A stretch of 64,000 bases of DNA from Thermostichus sp047461615 (GCF_047461615.1 NZ_JANSHI010000006.1:1-64000), one strand, 5' to 3'. Shown: positions 1-8,287, counted from the stretch's first letter. Translations and numbers: made by a program. The notes: generated by a model not told the origin, from the sequence alone.

Positions 1-80
1 AACCTGACATGGTAAGTGCGCTCGTGGAACCAAGAACGAGAATCCCCGGCCTACGGCCCGCTGTCGCGAATGCCCTTTAG
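1..80 (+). pseudogene. tnpB: 3' end of a TnpB (IS200/IS605 OrfB) gene, cut by the window edge
   Basis: The frame starting at base 3 is open to a TAG at 78-80 and reads as a short tail, ...SALVEPRTRIPGL..., of the kind found at the C-terminus of TnpB proteins of IS1341/IS605-type elements. Only about 25 codons are inside the window, so I cannot tell whether the gene is intact upstream. It is followed at once by a hairpin and a TCAA end, the arrangement expected at the right end of such an element. TnpB is an RNA-guided nuclease whose guide RNA overlaps the 3' end of its gene. The identification rests on the tail plus the adjacent end structure. Moderate confidence. Confidence 0.5.
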
Positions 81-97
81 GGCGGGGAGTATGTCAA
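60..97 (+). mobile_element. Right end of an IS200/IS605-type element (hairpin plus TCAA terminus)
   Basis: A perfect 5-bp hairpin, GCCCT-TT-AGGGC at 72-83, is followed by GGGGAGT and then ATGTCAA ending at base 97. IS200/IS605 elements have no inverted terminal repeats. They end in subterminal hairpins, and the right cleavage site in IS608 is TCAA. The TnpB guide (omega) RNA scaffold normally spans this same stretch, with the guide taken from flanking DNA just after the TCAA. The last 13 bases (85-97) occur again at 29467-29479. The boundary at 97 is inferred, not proven. Confidence 0.5.
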
Positions 98-137
98 TCC
101 AGGCTAGCCAGCCGTTTGCGCTTGGAGGGTAAGGAAC

Positions 138-1493
138 TCAGGCAGTTTGCGCCTGGCGCGCCAGCCCCGTTGCCGCCAAAGCAGCCAAGGCGCGATCCCG
201 GTAACGGCCATAGCGCTCTTGTTTGCTGCGAACCTTTTGCCCCTCCAGCTCCGGCAAGAGGCCAAAATTGGCTGGCATGGGCTGGAAGTACTTGGGATCG
301 GCGCTGCTGATGAACTGAAACAGGGATCCCATCATCGTCTCCGGCGGCAACGTGATCAAAGGCAGCCCCAGAGCCAGGCGGGCGGCGTTCTGTCCGGCCA
401 GCCACCCCCCCGCCACGGCGCAGGCGTAGCCTTCAGTGCCCACCAACTGGCCGGCAGCCAACAGGGTCGGACGGCGGCGAAATTGCAACGTAGGCAGCAA
501 AAGCTGTGGCGAGTTCAAAAAGGTGTTGCGGTGCATCACGCCAAAGCGGACAAACTCCGCTGCTTCCAGGCCGGGGATGAGGCGAAAGACCCGCTGCTGT
601 TCTCCCCACTTCAAATTGGTCTGAAAGCCCACCAGGTTCCACAGCTTGCCCGCTCTGTCCTCCTGGCGTAGCTGCACCACCGCATAGGGCCGGGATCCCG
701 TGCGGGGATCCACCAGCCCCACCGGCTTCAAGGGCCCAAAGCGGAGGGTGTCTTTGCCGCGGCGGGCCATTTCTTCAATGGGCAGGCAGCCCTCGAAAAA
801 CTTGCGCTCCTCTTTTTCAAAATCCTTAAGGGGCACCTGTTCTGCCTCCACCAGCGCCTGCCAGAAGCGCTCGTACTCCGCCTCTGTCATAGGGCAGTTG
901 AGGTAGGCCGCCTCTCCTTTGTCGTAGCGAGAAGCCTGAAACACTACTGCGCGGTTGAGGGAATCCCCGGTAACAATGGGGCTGGAAGCGTCAAAAAAGC
1001 TCAGGTATTCCAGGCCGGTGAAGGCTTGCAGCGCCTTGGCTAGGGGCTCGCTGGTTAGGGGGCCGGTGCAGAGGACAGCTATCCCTTCTGGGATCTCGGT
1101 CACCTCCTCCCGGCGCAGGGTAATGAGAGGATGGTTGGCAATGGCTTCTGTCAGGGCCTGGCTAAAGCGAGCCCGATCCACAGCTAGGGCCCCCCCTGCC
1201 GGCACAGCGTGGCGATCCGCGGTGGCGATCACCAGAGATCCCAGTTGGCGCAGCTCTTCCTTAAGCAGCCCTGCCGCTCGATCGCTGGCTATGGCCCCGA
1301 AGGAATTGCTGCACACCAGCTCTCCCAGTAGATCCGTATGGTGGGCCGGGCTTTGCCGCACAGGGCGCATCTCCGAGAGGATGACGGGCACCCCCAGTTG
1401 GGCGATTTGCCAGGCGGCTTCTGTCCCTGCCAGCCCCCCGCCCACCACATGGATGGGGGCCACGGTTGGCGATGGATGCGCGGGATGGTGCAT
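138..1493 (-). CDS. trmFO: Methylenetetrahydrofolate-tRNA-(uracil-5-)-methyltransferase TrmFO
   Basis: This flavoenzyme makes 5-methyluridine at position 54 of tRNA, using methylenetetrahydrofolate as carbon donor and FADH2 as reductant. The dinucleotide-binding motif GGGLAGTE lies at residues 18-25. The two cysteines expected for the family are in GELVCSNSFG (C61) and YLNCPMTEAEY (C200). Length is 451 aa, normal for the family. I start at ATG 1493 because GGAGG sits five bases upstream. An in-frame TTG at 1544 would add 17 residues and overlap the upstream gene, but has no better ribosome site. The gene follows the ArsA-type ATPase with a gap of about 40 bases, so the two are probably co-transcribed. 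Confidence 0.93.
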   Translation of the reverse strand: MHHPAHPSPTVAPIHVVGGGLAGTEAAWQIAQLGVPVILSEMRPVRQSPAHHTDLLGELVCSNSFGAIASDRAAGLLKEELRQLGSLVIATADRHAVPAGGALAVDRARFSQALTEAIANHPLITLRREEVTEIPEGIAVLCTGPLTSEPLAKALQAFTGLEYLSFFDASSPIVTGDSLNRAVVFQASRYDKGEAAYLNCPMTEAEYERFWQALVEAEQVPLKDFEKEERKFFEGCLPIEEMARRGKDTLRFGPLKPVGLVDPRTGSRPYAVVQLRQEDRAGKLWNLVGFQTNLKWGEQQRVFRLIPGLEAAEFVRFGVMHRNTFLNSPQLLLPTLQFRRRPTLLAAGQLVGTEGYACAVAGGWLAGQNAARLALGLPLITLPPETMMGSLFQFISSADPKYFQPMPANFGLLPELEGQKVRSKQERYGRYRDRALAALAATGLARQAQTA

Positions 1494-1533
1494 CACAGCC
1501 TCCAGAGATAGGTATTCCCCGCTAGCAGCTCCC

Positions 1534-2712
1534 TCAGGCGGCAAAGTGAATGCGCAGGTAGTCCTCTTCCATTTTGGCTCGTGCCGGCTTCATGGCCGCT
1601 AGAGCCTGGGGCAACACCAGGTTGCGGCGGTGGTTGCCAATGCGGATGTTGAGCTCGTCGCCAGTTTTGCTCAGCTCCACCTGCTCTTTGGGGATCCCGG
1701 GCAAGTAGAGGTCTAGGCGGTACTGGCCGTTGTCGGTAACCACCTGCATTGTCTGCTCAGCGTAGAACACCTCCGCCGGGTTGCGGTCTCCCCAGAGATC
1801 CTTTTTCAGGCGGGCCAGGGCGTCCCACCCCACCAGCTCCTCGGGGTAAAGCGGGATCTCCACCACCGGTAGAGGAGCAAAGTCCTCGTGGATCTGCTGG
1901 CGATACTTCTGCTGGGCAGCCTTCCAGGCGGCAAAGTAGGGATCCACCACCCCTTCTGGCAAAATGCGGTTGGCGATCACCAAATCGGTGGCGACGCCGT
2001 AGAGGCTGAGGTAGGCATGCGCCCGCAGGGACTCCTTGATCACCATCTTTTCGGGGTTGGTGACCAGGCGCACTGAGGTGATGCGGTTGTCGGTAAGGAT
2101 GCGCTCTAGCCGCTCGATCTTCTGGTAGAACTCGTAGGGGGCATCTAGCACCTGGTCATCTGGCAGGGGGATCCCGGTTAGCCCTTTAACAATCGGCTCG
2201 GCAATAGGGCGCAGCACCCGCGCCAGCCCCTGTAAAGGTTTGTAGAACTTGCGCATGTACCAGCCGGAAACATCGGGCAAGCTGAGGAGGCGCAAAGCCG
2301 TGCCAGTAGGGGCTGAGTCGATGATGAGCACATCGAACTTGCCTTCGTCGTAGTGGCGGTTGACCCGCACCAGGGCAAAGATCTCGTCCATCCCCGGCAG
2401 CACCGCCAGCTCCTGCGCCTGCACGCCGTCCAGCCCGCGGGCCTGCAACACCTGCGTGATGTAGGCCTTGACGGATCCCCAGTTCAGTTCCAGCTCCTGC
2501 AGGGCATCCAGCTCCGCTCCCCAGAGGTTGGGTTTGACCTCCACCGGCTCGTGGCCCAAGGGTTGGTCGAAACTGTCGGCCAGGGAGTGGGCCGGATCGG
2601 TGCTCAGCACCAGGGTTTTTAGGCCAAGCTCGGCACAACGCCAGCCGGTCGCCGCTGCCATCGAGGTCTTGCCGACCCCTCCCTTGCCAGTCATGAGGAT
2701 GATGCGTTGCAT
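1534..2712 (-). CDS. ArsA/Get3-family ATPase with C-terminal Hsp20-like domain
   Basis: The protein has 392 aa. The deviant Walker A motif GKGGVGKTS is at residues 9-17, and the body matches the ArsA/GET3 family (LSTDPAHSLADSFD switch region, LLSLPD near the middle). The last 70 residues, from about 320, form a separate beta-rich domain (YRLDLYLPGIPKEQVELS...) like the alpha-crystallin/Hsp20-type domain fused to cyanobacterial and plastid ArsA homologues. No arsenite pump (ArsB) or arsR lies nearby, so a role in protein targeting or chaperoning is likelier than arsenic export; that is inference. trmFO lies directly downstream. psbQ diverges upstream. Confidence 0.85.
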   Translation of the reverse strand: MQRIILMTGKGGVGKTSMAAATGWRCAELGLKTLVLSTDPAHSLADSFDQPLGHEPVEVKPNLWGAELDALQELELNWGSVKAYITQVLQARGLDGVQAQELAVLPGMDEIFALVRVNRHYDEGKFDVLIIDSAPTGTALRLLSLPDVSGWYMRKFYKPLQGLARVLRPIAEPIVKGLTGIPLPDDQVLDAPYEFYQKIERLERILTDNRITSVRLVTNPEKMVIKESLRAHAYLSLYGVATDLVIANRILPEGVVDPYFAAWKAAQQKYRQQIHEDFAPLPVVEIPLYPEELVGWDALARLKKDLWGDRNPAEVFYAEQTMQVVTDNGQYRLDLYLPGIPKEQVELSKTGDELNIRIGNHRRNLVLPQALAAMKPARAKMEEDYLRIHFAA

Positions 2713-2873
2713 GGGAGCGCCGTTTACATTCTTTTACAGTTCTAGGCTAACCGATTTGCTCTTTTCTCCTCCGAGCAGCCAAGGGCTGGAGGGCAGTCAA
2801 CAGGTACACTATATGGTTGCTGAGAAAGTAATGGCCAAGAGTCAAGCCGGTGAAGACAGGTGGGAGGTGGAGG

Positions 2874-3272
2874 ATGATGCGTCGCTGGCGCAGTTTGCTG
2901 CTACTTGCCATCCTAACGTTGGGCCTGTGGCTGGGATCCCTTCCTGTCCAGGCGGCTGCCGCCTTGCCCCGAGAGCTACAGCAGCTAGAGCAACACGTAG
3001 AGCGGCTGCAGAGCCTGGTGGACGCTGAGGATTGGCTGGAGATCCGCTCCTTCATTCACGGGCCGATGGGCCTGACCCGCAAGACCCTAACCAGCCTGGC
3101 AAACACCTTGCCCCAGCAGCAAAAGCGGGAGATGCTGCGCTTGGCCAAGGAAATGGGCCGCAGCTTGGAAGAACTGGACTTTGCCGCCAAAGCCTACGAC
3201 CAACCAGAGGTGGAAGCTGCCCAGGCCAAGGTGAGAAAGACGTTGCAAGAGCTCAAGGCCCTGTTTTCGTAG
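2874..3272 (+). CDS. psbQ: Photosystem II extrinsic protein PsbQ (CyanoQ)
   Basis: CyanoQ is a lumenal four-helix protein that stabilises photosystem II and its oxygen-evolving cluster. The mature part carries the family signature RSFIHGPMGLTRKTLTSLA, followed by long amphipathic helices. An N-terminal signal (two arginines, then a leucine-rich core) ends in PVQAAAA, which fits signal peptidase I cleavage. I see no lipobox cysteine, although many CyanoQ proteins are lipoproteins. I chose ATG 2874 (132 aa) because a GGAGG lies six bases upstream; a GTG at 2850 is in frame but lacks this. ATG 2877 is an alternative. The gene converges on coaD with a 16-base gap. Confidence 0.85.
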   Translation: MMRRWRSLLLLAILTLGLWLGSLPVQAAAALPRELQQLEQHVERLQSLVDAEDWLEIRSFIHGPMGLTRKTLTSLANTLPQQQKREMLRLAKEMGRSLEELDFAAKAYDQPEVEAAQAKVRKTLQELKALFS

Positions 3273-3288
3273 TTGGGGACAGAGCGGA

Positions 3289-3768
3289 TCAAGTTAAGGG
3301 GAAACGCTCCCGCAGATCTTGAGCCACCGGCGGGGGTACCAGGTGGTCAATGGGGCCGCCCAGCTTGGCCACTTCCTTAACTAAGCTGCTACTGACAAAG
3401 CTGTGCTCGCTAGCAGTAGCAAGGAAAAGGGTTTCCAACTCAGGAGCCAGGAGCTTGTTGGTGTGGGCCATCTGCAGCTCGACATCAAAGTCAGATAGCA
3501 CCCGCAAGCCGCGCACAATGACTTTTGCCCCTCGCTGGCGGGCGTAGGCCACCGTCAGGCCGGAAAAGGTGTCGACCTCAACGTTTTTTAGGTGGGCAAC
3601 AGAGAGGAGGATCTGGGCTTGCCGCTGCTCAGGAGTAAACAGAGGCGTTTTGTTGGGGTTTTTCAGGACTGCAACGATGACTTTGGAAAACAAGCGGCTG
3701 GCCCGCTCGATGATGTCGAGGTGCCCAAAGGTGATGGGGTCGAAGCTGCCGGGGTAGAGGGCAATCAT
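3289..3768 (-). CDS. coaD: Phosphopantetheine adenylyltransferase CoaD
   Basis: CoaD catalyses the penultimate step of coenzyme A synthesis, adding AMP from ATP to 4'-phosphopantetheine. The N-terminus, YPGSFDPITFGHLDII, contains the nucleotidyltransferase (T/H)xGH motif at residues 13-16. The C-terminal FVSSSLVKEVA replaces the usual ISSTxxR-type motif. Length is 159 aa, normal. cutA lies 22 bases upstream on the same strand, so the two probably share a transcript. The gene converges with psbQ. Confidence 0.95.
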   Translation of the reverse strand: MIALYPGSFDPITFGHLDIIERASRLFSKVIVAVLKNPNKTPLFTPEQRQAQILLSVAHLKNVEVDTFSGLTVAYARQRGAKVIVRGLRVLSDFDVELQMAHTNKLLAPELETLFLATASEHSFVSSSLVKEVAKLGGPIDHLVPPPVAQDLRERFPLT

Positions 3769-3790
3769 GCTAGAGAGGGTACCGCTCTTC

Positions 3791-4126
3791 TTAGCCTACC
3801 TGCTCTCGGGCCCACGCCAGATAGGTAGCGCTTACCTGAGCAGCCGGCAGAGCCAGGATCTCCGGCTCCTGGTAGGGGTGGAGCTCCCGCAGCCGCTGTT
3901 CCAGGCGGGGATAAGCCCTGCTGGGCAACTTAAGCAGCAGCAAGTATTCTTTCTCTGTCTGCAGGGATCCCTGCCAGCGATAGTAGGAGGTAATTGGGGG
4001 CAGCACCTGGGCGCAGGCCACGTAGCGCTCGGCCACTAGGGTGTGGGCCAGGCGATGGGCGTCGGCTTCGGAGCCCACGGTGGTCAGGACTACGGAGAGG
4101 GTTTCTAGGGCGGTCTTGTCGTCCAT
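3791..4126 (-). CDS. cutA: CutA1 divalent-cation tolerance protein
   Basis: This small cytoplasmic trimer belongs to the PII-like CutA family, linked to copper and other divalent-ion tolerance, although its molecular role is unsettled. Typical CutA sequences are present: VVLTTVGSEADAHRLAHTL near the N-terminus, ERYVACAQVLPPITSYYRW in the middle, and HPYQEPEILALP near the C-terminus. At 111 aa it is full length. It is the first gene of a likely cutA-coaD pair. The 360-base region upstream holds no other gene I can support. Confidence 0.93.
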   Translation of the reverse strand: MDDKTALETLSVVLTTVGSEADAHRLAHTLVAERYVACAQVLPPITSYYRWQGSLQTEKEYLLLLKLPSRAYPRLEQRLRELHPYQEPEILALPAAQVSATYLAWAREQVG

Positions 4127-4488
4127 TAAAGCTGGCTGTAGGCATTCCTCTCCCCCATCCTACCCTTCAGGCTCCGCAAGAAAAAGAGCAGGGCTAGGCC
4201 AGCCCGTCGGCAGCAAATCTGCAGGGGCACTACCTTACTAGTAGATAGGAACTGCTGCCGTCGGAGCCGCAAGGCGGCAATAAAGTCCTGAGCGCAATCC
4301 AAGGCGAGGCTGGCAGGGGGGTGCAGACTTTGGCAGCTTTTGGGTGAACCAGCCTAGAGGTCCGTCAGGGCTACCCCTAGGGAGACGAAGTGTTCTACCC
4401 TGGCATGAGGGCGGGTAGTTTACAATAGAACTTTGCCCGGCTCAGGTCGGGCTTGTATCTTGTCGTTTCATCTAAGGAGAAACAAGCC
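4127..4488. other. Non-coding region between cutA and PSRP-3, with small hairpins
   Basis: No coding gene is supported here. Visible are a perfect hairpin GCCGC-AAG-GCGGC near 4268-4280, a second hairpin GCCCG...CGGGC at 4435-4452 just before the PSRP-3 ribosome site, and a TACAAT hexamer at 4421-4426 that could be a -10 box. I looked for hallmark sequences of RNase P RNA, SRP RNA, tmRNA and TPP or cobalamin riboswitches and found none. Confidence 0.4.
4421..4426 (+). promoter_or_regulatory. Possible -10 box (TACAAT) for the PSRP-3 gene
   Basis: The hexamer TACAAT in the context AGTTTACAATAGAA matches a sigma-70-type -10 element. A clear -35 at the right spacing is not obvious. Transcription from here would give a 5' leader of about 60 bases containing the 4435-4452 hairpin, ending in the AAGGAG ribosome site at 4474-4479. 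This is a pattern match only. Confidence 0.35.
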
Positions 4489-4788
4489 TTGCCGAAATTT
4501 GCCCTAAAAGCCTTGTGGCTGCAAAACGATTTGGCCATTGCAGTGGATCAAGTAGTGGCCAAAAACCGCAGTCCTCTCACCCGCTACTTCTTCTGGCCCC
4601 GAGATGATGCTTGGGAACAGCTTAAGGCTGAACTGGAAAGCAAAAGCTGGATTAGTGAGGAAGATCGCATCAACTTGCTCAACCAAGCCACTGAGCTCAT
4701 CAACTACTGGCAAAATGGTGGGCGCGACCGCCCCATTAGCGAAGCCCAAGCCCAGTTTCCTGACATCCTCATCAGCGACAGTTCGTGA
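4489..4788 (+). CDS. 30S ribosome-associated protein PSRP-3 (Ycf65 family)
   Basis: PSRP-3 is a small-subunit ribosomal protein confined to cyanobacteria and plastids. The sequence fits closely: KALWLQNDLAIAVDQVV, SPLTRYFFWPRDDAWEQLK, WISEEDRINLLNQATELINYW. I start at TTG 4489, which has AAGGAG nine bases upstream and gives 99 aa, the normal family length, beginning LPKFALKALW. An in-frame TTG at 4453 would add twelve residues not found in the family, and the ribosome site would then lie inside the gene. The gene is on its own, upstream of the groEL CIRCE operator. Confidence 0.88.
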   Translation: MPKFALKALWLQNDLAIAVDQVVAKNRSPLTRYFFWPRDDAWEQLKAELESKSWISEEDRINLLNQATELINYWQNGGRDRPISEAQAQFPDILISDSS

Positions 4789-4858
4789 GTGTTCCTTGCT
4801 TCCGCCTGCTATCTCTGCATCCAGGCCATCTTGCTGAGGCTGCCGCCTTTGGGCTAGA

Positions 4859-4885
4859 TTAGCACTCGAGGTTCCAGAGTGCTAA
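4859..4885 (+). promoter_or_regulatory. CIRCE operator (HrcA binding site)
   Basis: A perfect copy of the CIRCE inverted repeat, TTAGCACTC-N9-GAGTGCTAA, lies about 120 bases before the groEL start. CIRCE is bound by the HrcA repressor, which lets go on heat shock, so this groEL should be heat-inducible. No mismatch to the consensus arms is present. Confidence 0.96.
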
Positions 4886-5002
4886 CTCTTGACCTAGCCA
4901 AGGGAAGGGATCGCTGTCGACCTCGCAGGATCCCGCTCTGCCCGGTAGCACTTAGAACAAGTGGCCTAGTTGCTAGTCGAGATAGCGAGGATCAGGGATT
5001 CT

Positions 5003-6625
5003 ATGGCAAAGCAGATTTTGTTTAAGGAAGAGGCCCGCAAGGCTCTAGAAGAGGGCATCAATCAAGTAGCAAACACAGTCAAGGTTACGATTGGCCCCAA
5101 GGGGCGCAATGTGGTTCTAGAGAAGAAATTTGGCGCTCCTCAGATTGTTAACGACGGAGTAACAATTGCTAAAGAAATTGAGTTGGCCAATCCCTTGAAA
5201 AATGCCGGTGCCCAGTTGATGCGGGAGGTGGCCAGCAAAACCAACGACGCGGCCGGGGATGGCACCAGTACAGCCACCATCTTGGCCCAGAGCATGATCC
5301 AGGAGGGGCTAAAGCACGTTGCGGCAGGAGCTAACCCTGTAGCCCTGCGGCGCGGCATTGAAAAGACCACCGCCTACCTGGTGGAGAAGATTGCCGCCCA
5401 GGCCAAACGGGTGGAGGATCGCAAGACCATCACCGAGGTGGCCACTATCTCTGCCGGTAACGACAGCGAGGTAGGCGAGATGATCGCCAAGGCCATGGAT
5501 GCGGTGGGGCGAGAGGGGGTGATCACGGTCGAAGAGTCCAAGTCGATGGAAACCCAGTTGGAAGTAGTGGAGGGAATGCAGTTTGACCGCGGCTACATCT
5601 CTCCCTACTTCATCACCGATACCGAGCGGATGGTAGCGGAATACGAAAACGCCTATCTGCTCATCACGAGCAACAAGCTCTCCAACGTGCAGGAGCTGGT
5701 GCCTCTGCTGGAGCGGCTGGCTCGGGAGGGGCGGCCCCTACTGGTGATTGCCGAAGATGTGGAGGGAGAAGCCCTGGCTACCCTAGTGGTCAACAAGCTG
5801 CGGGGAGTGTTGAATGCGGTGGCGGTGAAGGCTCCCTCCTTTGGGGAGCGGCGCAAGGCCATGCTGGAGGACATTGCCATCCTCACCGGGGGCCGGCTCA
5901 TCTCGGAGGAAATTGGCGTCAAGATGGAGAATGTCACCCTGGACATGCTGGGGTCGGCCCGCAAGATCACGGTTACCCGCGACAAGACCACCATTGTTAC
6001 CGATGGCAGTACTAAGGCAGCCGTAGAGAAGCGGGTAGCTCAGCTCCGCAAGCAGCTGGAGACCACCGATTCTGAGTACGACCGCGAGAAGTTGCAGGAG
6101 CGAATTGCCAAGCTGGTTGGCGGAGTGGCGGTCATCAAGGTGGGAGCTGCCACCGAGACCGAGCTCAAAGACCGCAAGCTGCGCATTGAAGATGCTCTCA
6201 ACGCCACGCGAGCAGCCGTGGAGGAAGGGATCGTCCCTGGCGGGGGGGTGACACTGCTCCACCTTTCCAAGGGGATCCCAGACTTTAAGGCCAAGTTGAA
6301 TGCCGAAGAGCAGGTGGGGGCAGACATTGTCTACCAGGCCGTGCGGGCGCCGCTCTATCAGATTGCCCACAATGCGGGGCTGGAGGGATCAATAGTGGTG
6401 GAAAAAGTTCTGGAGCAAGAGATGCCCTACGGCCTCGACGCCCTGACCGCCGAGTATGTGGACATGTTTGCCCGCGGGATTGTAGACCCGGCCAAGGTGG
6501 TGCGCTTGGCCCTGCAAAATGCGGCTTCCATTGCCGCCATGTACCTCACCACGGAGGCCGTGGTCGTCGAGAAGCCAGAGCCCAAGCCGGCCAAAGGCCG
6601 CTCGAGTAAGCCAGGAATGATGTAA
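5003..6625 (+). CDS. groL: 60 kDa chaperonin GroEL, solo copy (GroEL2 type)
   Basis: This chaperonin subunit folds proteins in an ATP-driven cage. The start MAKQILFKEEARKALEEG at ATG 5003 matches the family; an in-frame codon at 4970 would add eleven foreign residues. The ATP-binding GDGTSTATIL and the apical and equatorial domains are complete over 540 aa. No groES precedes it. The C-terminus ends in KPAKGRSSKPGMM rather than the flexible GGM repeats of E. coli-type GroEL. Both features fit the second, monocistronic cyanobacterial chaperonin. A perfect CIRCE operator upstream indicates HrcA control, and a hairpin-plus-T-run terminator follows at 6646-6670. Confidence 0.95.
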   Translation: MAKQILFKEEARKALEEGINQVANTVKVTIGPKGRNVVLEKKFGAPQIVNDGVTIAKEIELANPLKNAGAQLMREVASKTNDAAGDGTSTATILAQSMIQEGLKHVAAGANPVALRRGIEKTTAYLVEKIAAQAKRVEDRKTITEVATISAGNDSEVGEMIAKAMDAVGREGVITVEESKSMETQLEVVEGMQFDRGYISPYFITDTERMVAEYENAYLLITSNKLSNVQELVPLLERLAREGRPLLVIAEDVEGEALATLVVNKLRGVLNAVAVKAPSFGERRKAMLEDIAILTGGRLISEEIGVKMENVTLDMLGSARKITVTRDKTTIVTDGSTKAAVEKRVAQLRKQLETTDSEYDREKLQERIAKLVGGVAVIKVGAATETELKDRKLRIEDALNATRAAVEEGIVPGGGVTLLHLSKGIPDFKAKLNAEEQVGADIVYQAVRAPLYQIAHNAGLEGSIVVEKVLEQEMPYGLDALTAEYVDMFARGIVDPAKVVRLALQNAASIAAMYLTTEAVVVEKPEPKPAKGRSSKPGMM

Positions 6626-6645
6626 AGCCTCTTCTCTGCAAGCCT

Positions 6646-6670
6646 AGGCCCCTATTCGGGGGCTTTTTCT
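6646..6670 (+). terminator. Rho-independent terminator after groEL
   Basis: A stem of AGGCCCC against GGGGGCTT (including one G-T pair) with a short loop is followed by TTTTTCTT. It lies 20 bases after the groEL stop and overlaps the last codons of the convergent lysS gene. Confidence 0.75.
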
Positions 6671-8190
6671 TGGGCAGAGCTTTCGGGCCGCAGCAGGGGA
6701 AAGGCGATGACATCCCGAATGCTGGGAGCATCGCACAGCAGCATCACCAGGCGGTCAATGCCTAGGCCAAGACCGCCCGTGGGAGGAAGGCCATATTCCA
6801 GGGCCGTGAGGAAGTCTTCGTCAAGAAAGTGGGCTTCTTCCTTGCCGGCTGCCTTTAGGGCTGCCTGGGCCTCCAGCCGCCGCCGCTGATCCACCGGATC
6901 GGTGAGCTCCGAGTAGGCGTTGGCGGTCTCCCGCCCAACAATGAACAGCTCAAAGCGCTCGGCCAGCCCCGCCTTGCTGCGGTGAGGCTTGGTGAGCGGA
7001 CATACCTCCAGGGGATAGTCCAGGACAAAGGTGGGTTGGCGCAGGCGGCTTTCACAGCAGTGCTCAAAGGCCTTGACCAGCAACTGGCCAGGAGAGTCCT
7101 GGGGTGAGAGATTGGGGATCCCTTGCGCGGCCAAGGCGGGCAAGAGCTCCTCAGAGCACTCTTTTTCTACATCGATGAAGATGCCAGTGGCCTCTTCCAC
7201 CAGCTCTTGCATCGTCACCCGTCGCCAGGGGGGGGTGAGGTCGATGGCTTCCCCTTGGTAGGTAAGCTGCAGGGATCCCCGCACAGCCAGGGCGGCGTTG
7301 CACACCAAGGTTTCGGTGAGCTCCATCATCGTGTGGTAGTCGGCAAAGGCTTGGTAGGCCTCCAGGGAGGTAAATTCCGGGTTGTGGCGGGTGGAGATCC
7401 CCTCATTGCGAAAGACCCGCCCAATTTCGTAAACCCGCTCGATCCCGCCCACCACTAGCCGCTTCAGGTGCAGCTCGGTGGCAATACGGAGGTAGAGATC
7501 TAGATTCAGGGCGTTGTGGTGGGTTACAAAAGGCCGCGCCTCTGCCCCCCCGGGGATAACCTGCAACACCGGCGTTTCAATTTCCACAAAGCCTCGCTCT
7601 TCCAGGGTCTGCCGCAGGGAGCGGATGATCTTGGCGCGGTCGAGCAGGGTCTGTTTGACCTCGGGGTTGACAATGAGATCGACGTAGCGCTGGCGGTAGC
7701 GTTTTTCCACATCCCGCAGGCCGTGCCACTTGTCAGGCAGAGGCAGCAGGGCCTTGGTCAGGATCTGGTATTCGTCCACCCACACCGACAGCTCCCCTTT
7801 TTCGGTGCGCTTGAGGCAGCCCCTGGCCCCCAGCCAGTCGCCCACGTCGATGAGCTTGTCTAGGTTCTTGAAAGCCACCTCCCCCATGCGCTCTGTTAGC
7901 CGCTGCTTCTCCAGGTAAAGCTGGATGGTGCCAGAGCGATCTTGCAGAGTCAAGAAAGCGAGTTTACCCATCACTCGCCGCGCTCGGATTCGCCCAGCCA
8001 CGGCCACCTGGACATCCTCCCGCTCCCCGCCAGGCTCCAGGTCAGCAAATTGCGCCTGCAACTCGGCAGCTAGGTGGGTAACGGGAAAAGAATAGGCATA
8101 GGGCAGGATCCCTTGCTCCTGCAGGTGGCGGACCTTTTCTAGGCGGGCAGCCCGTTGAGCGGCTTCGCTGCTAGTGGAAGGGGTGGACAT
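6652..8190 (-). CDS. lysS: Lysyl-tRNA synthetase, class II
   Basis: LysRS attaches lysine to tRNA-Lys. An N-terminal OB-fold anticodon-binding domain (about residues 60-170, with VAGRIRARRVMGKLAFLTLQD) precedes the class II catalytic core. Motif 2 region VYEIGRVFRNEGISTRHNPEFT and motif 3 region GGLGLGIDRLVMLL are present. Length is 512 aa, normal. It lies about 100 bases downstream of hmpF on the same strand and converges with groEL, with its stop inside the groEL terminator hairpin. Confidence 0.97.
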   Translation of the reverse strand: MSTPSTSSEAAQRAARLEKVRHLQEQGILPYAYSFPVTHLAAELQAQFADLEPGGEREDVQVAVAGRIRARRVMGKLAFLTLQDRSGTIQLYLEKQRLTERMGEVAFKNLDKLIDVGDWLGARGCLKRTEKGELSVWVDEYQILTKALLPLPDKWHGLRDVEKRYRQRYVDLIVNPEVKQTLLDRAKIIRSLRQTLEERGFVEIETPVLQVIPGGAEARPFVTHHNALNLDLYLRIATELHLKRLVVGGIERVYEIGRVFRNEGISTRHNPEFTSLEAYQAFADYHTMMELTETLVCNAALAVRGSLQLTYQGEAIDLTPPWRRVTMQELVEEATGIFIDVEKECSEELLPALAAQGIPNLSPQDSPGQLLVKAFEHCCESRLRQPTFVLDYPLEVCPLTKPHRSKAGLAERFELFIVGRETANAYSELTDPVDQRRRLEAQAALKAAGKEEAHFLDEDFLTALEYGLPPTGGLGLGIDRLVMLLCDAPSIRDVIAFPLLRPESSAQEKAPE

Positions 8191-8287
8191 AAGTAAAAAC
8201 TGCTGAAACCAACAAGCGAGGAAGAGGATCCCGGCTTTGCCCCTGCGCTCCCTAGAAGGCGCTTAGGCTCTAGGACAGGCTTAAGGC

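Noticed and set aside
4127..4450. Possible RNase P RNA, SRP RNA, tmRNA or riboswitch
   Set aside because: None of the hallmark conserved sequences of these RNAs was found.
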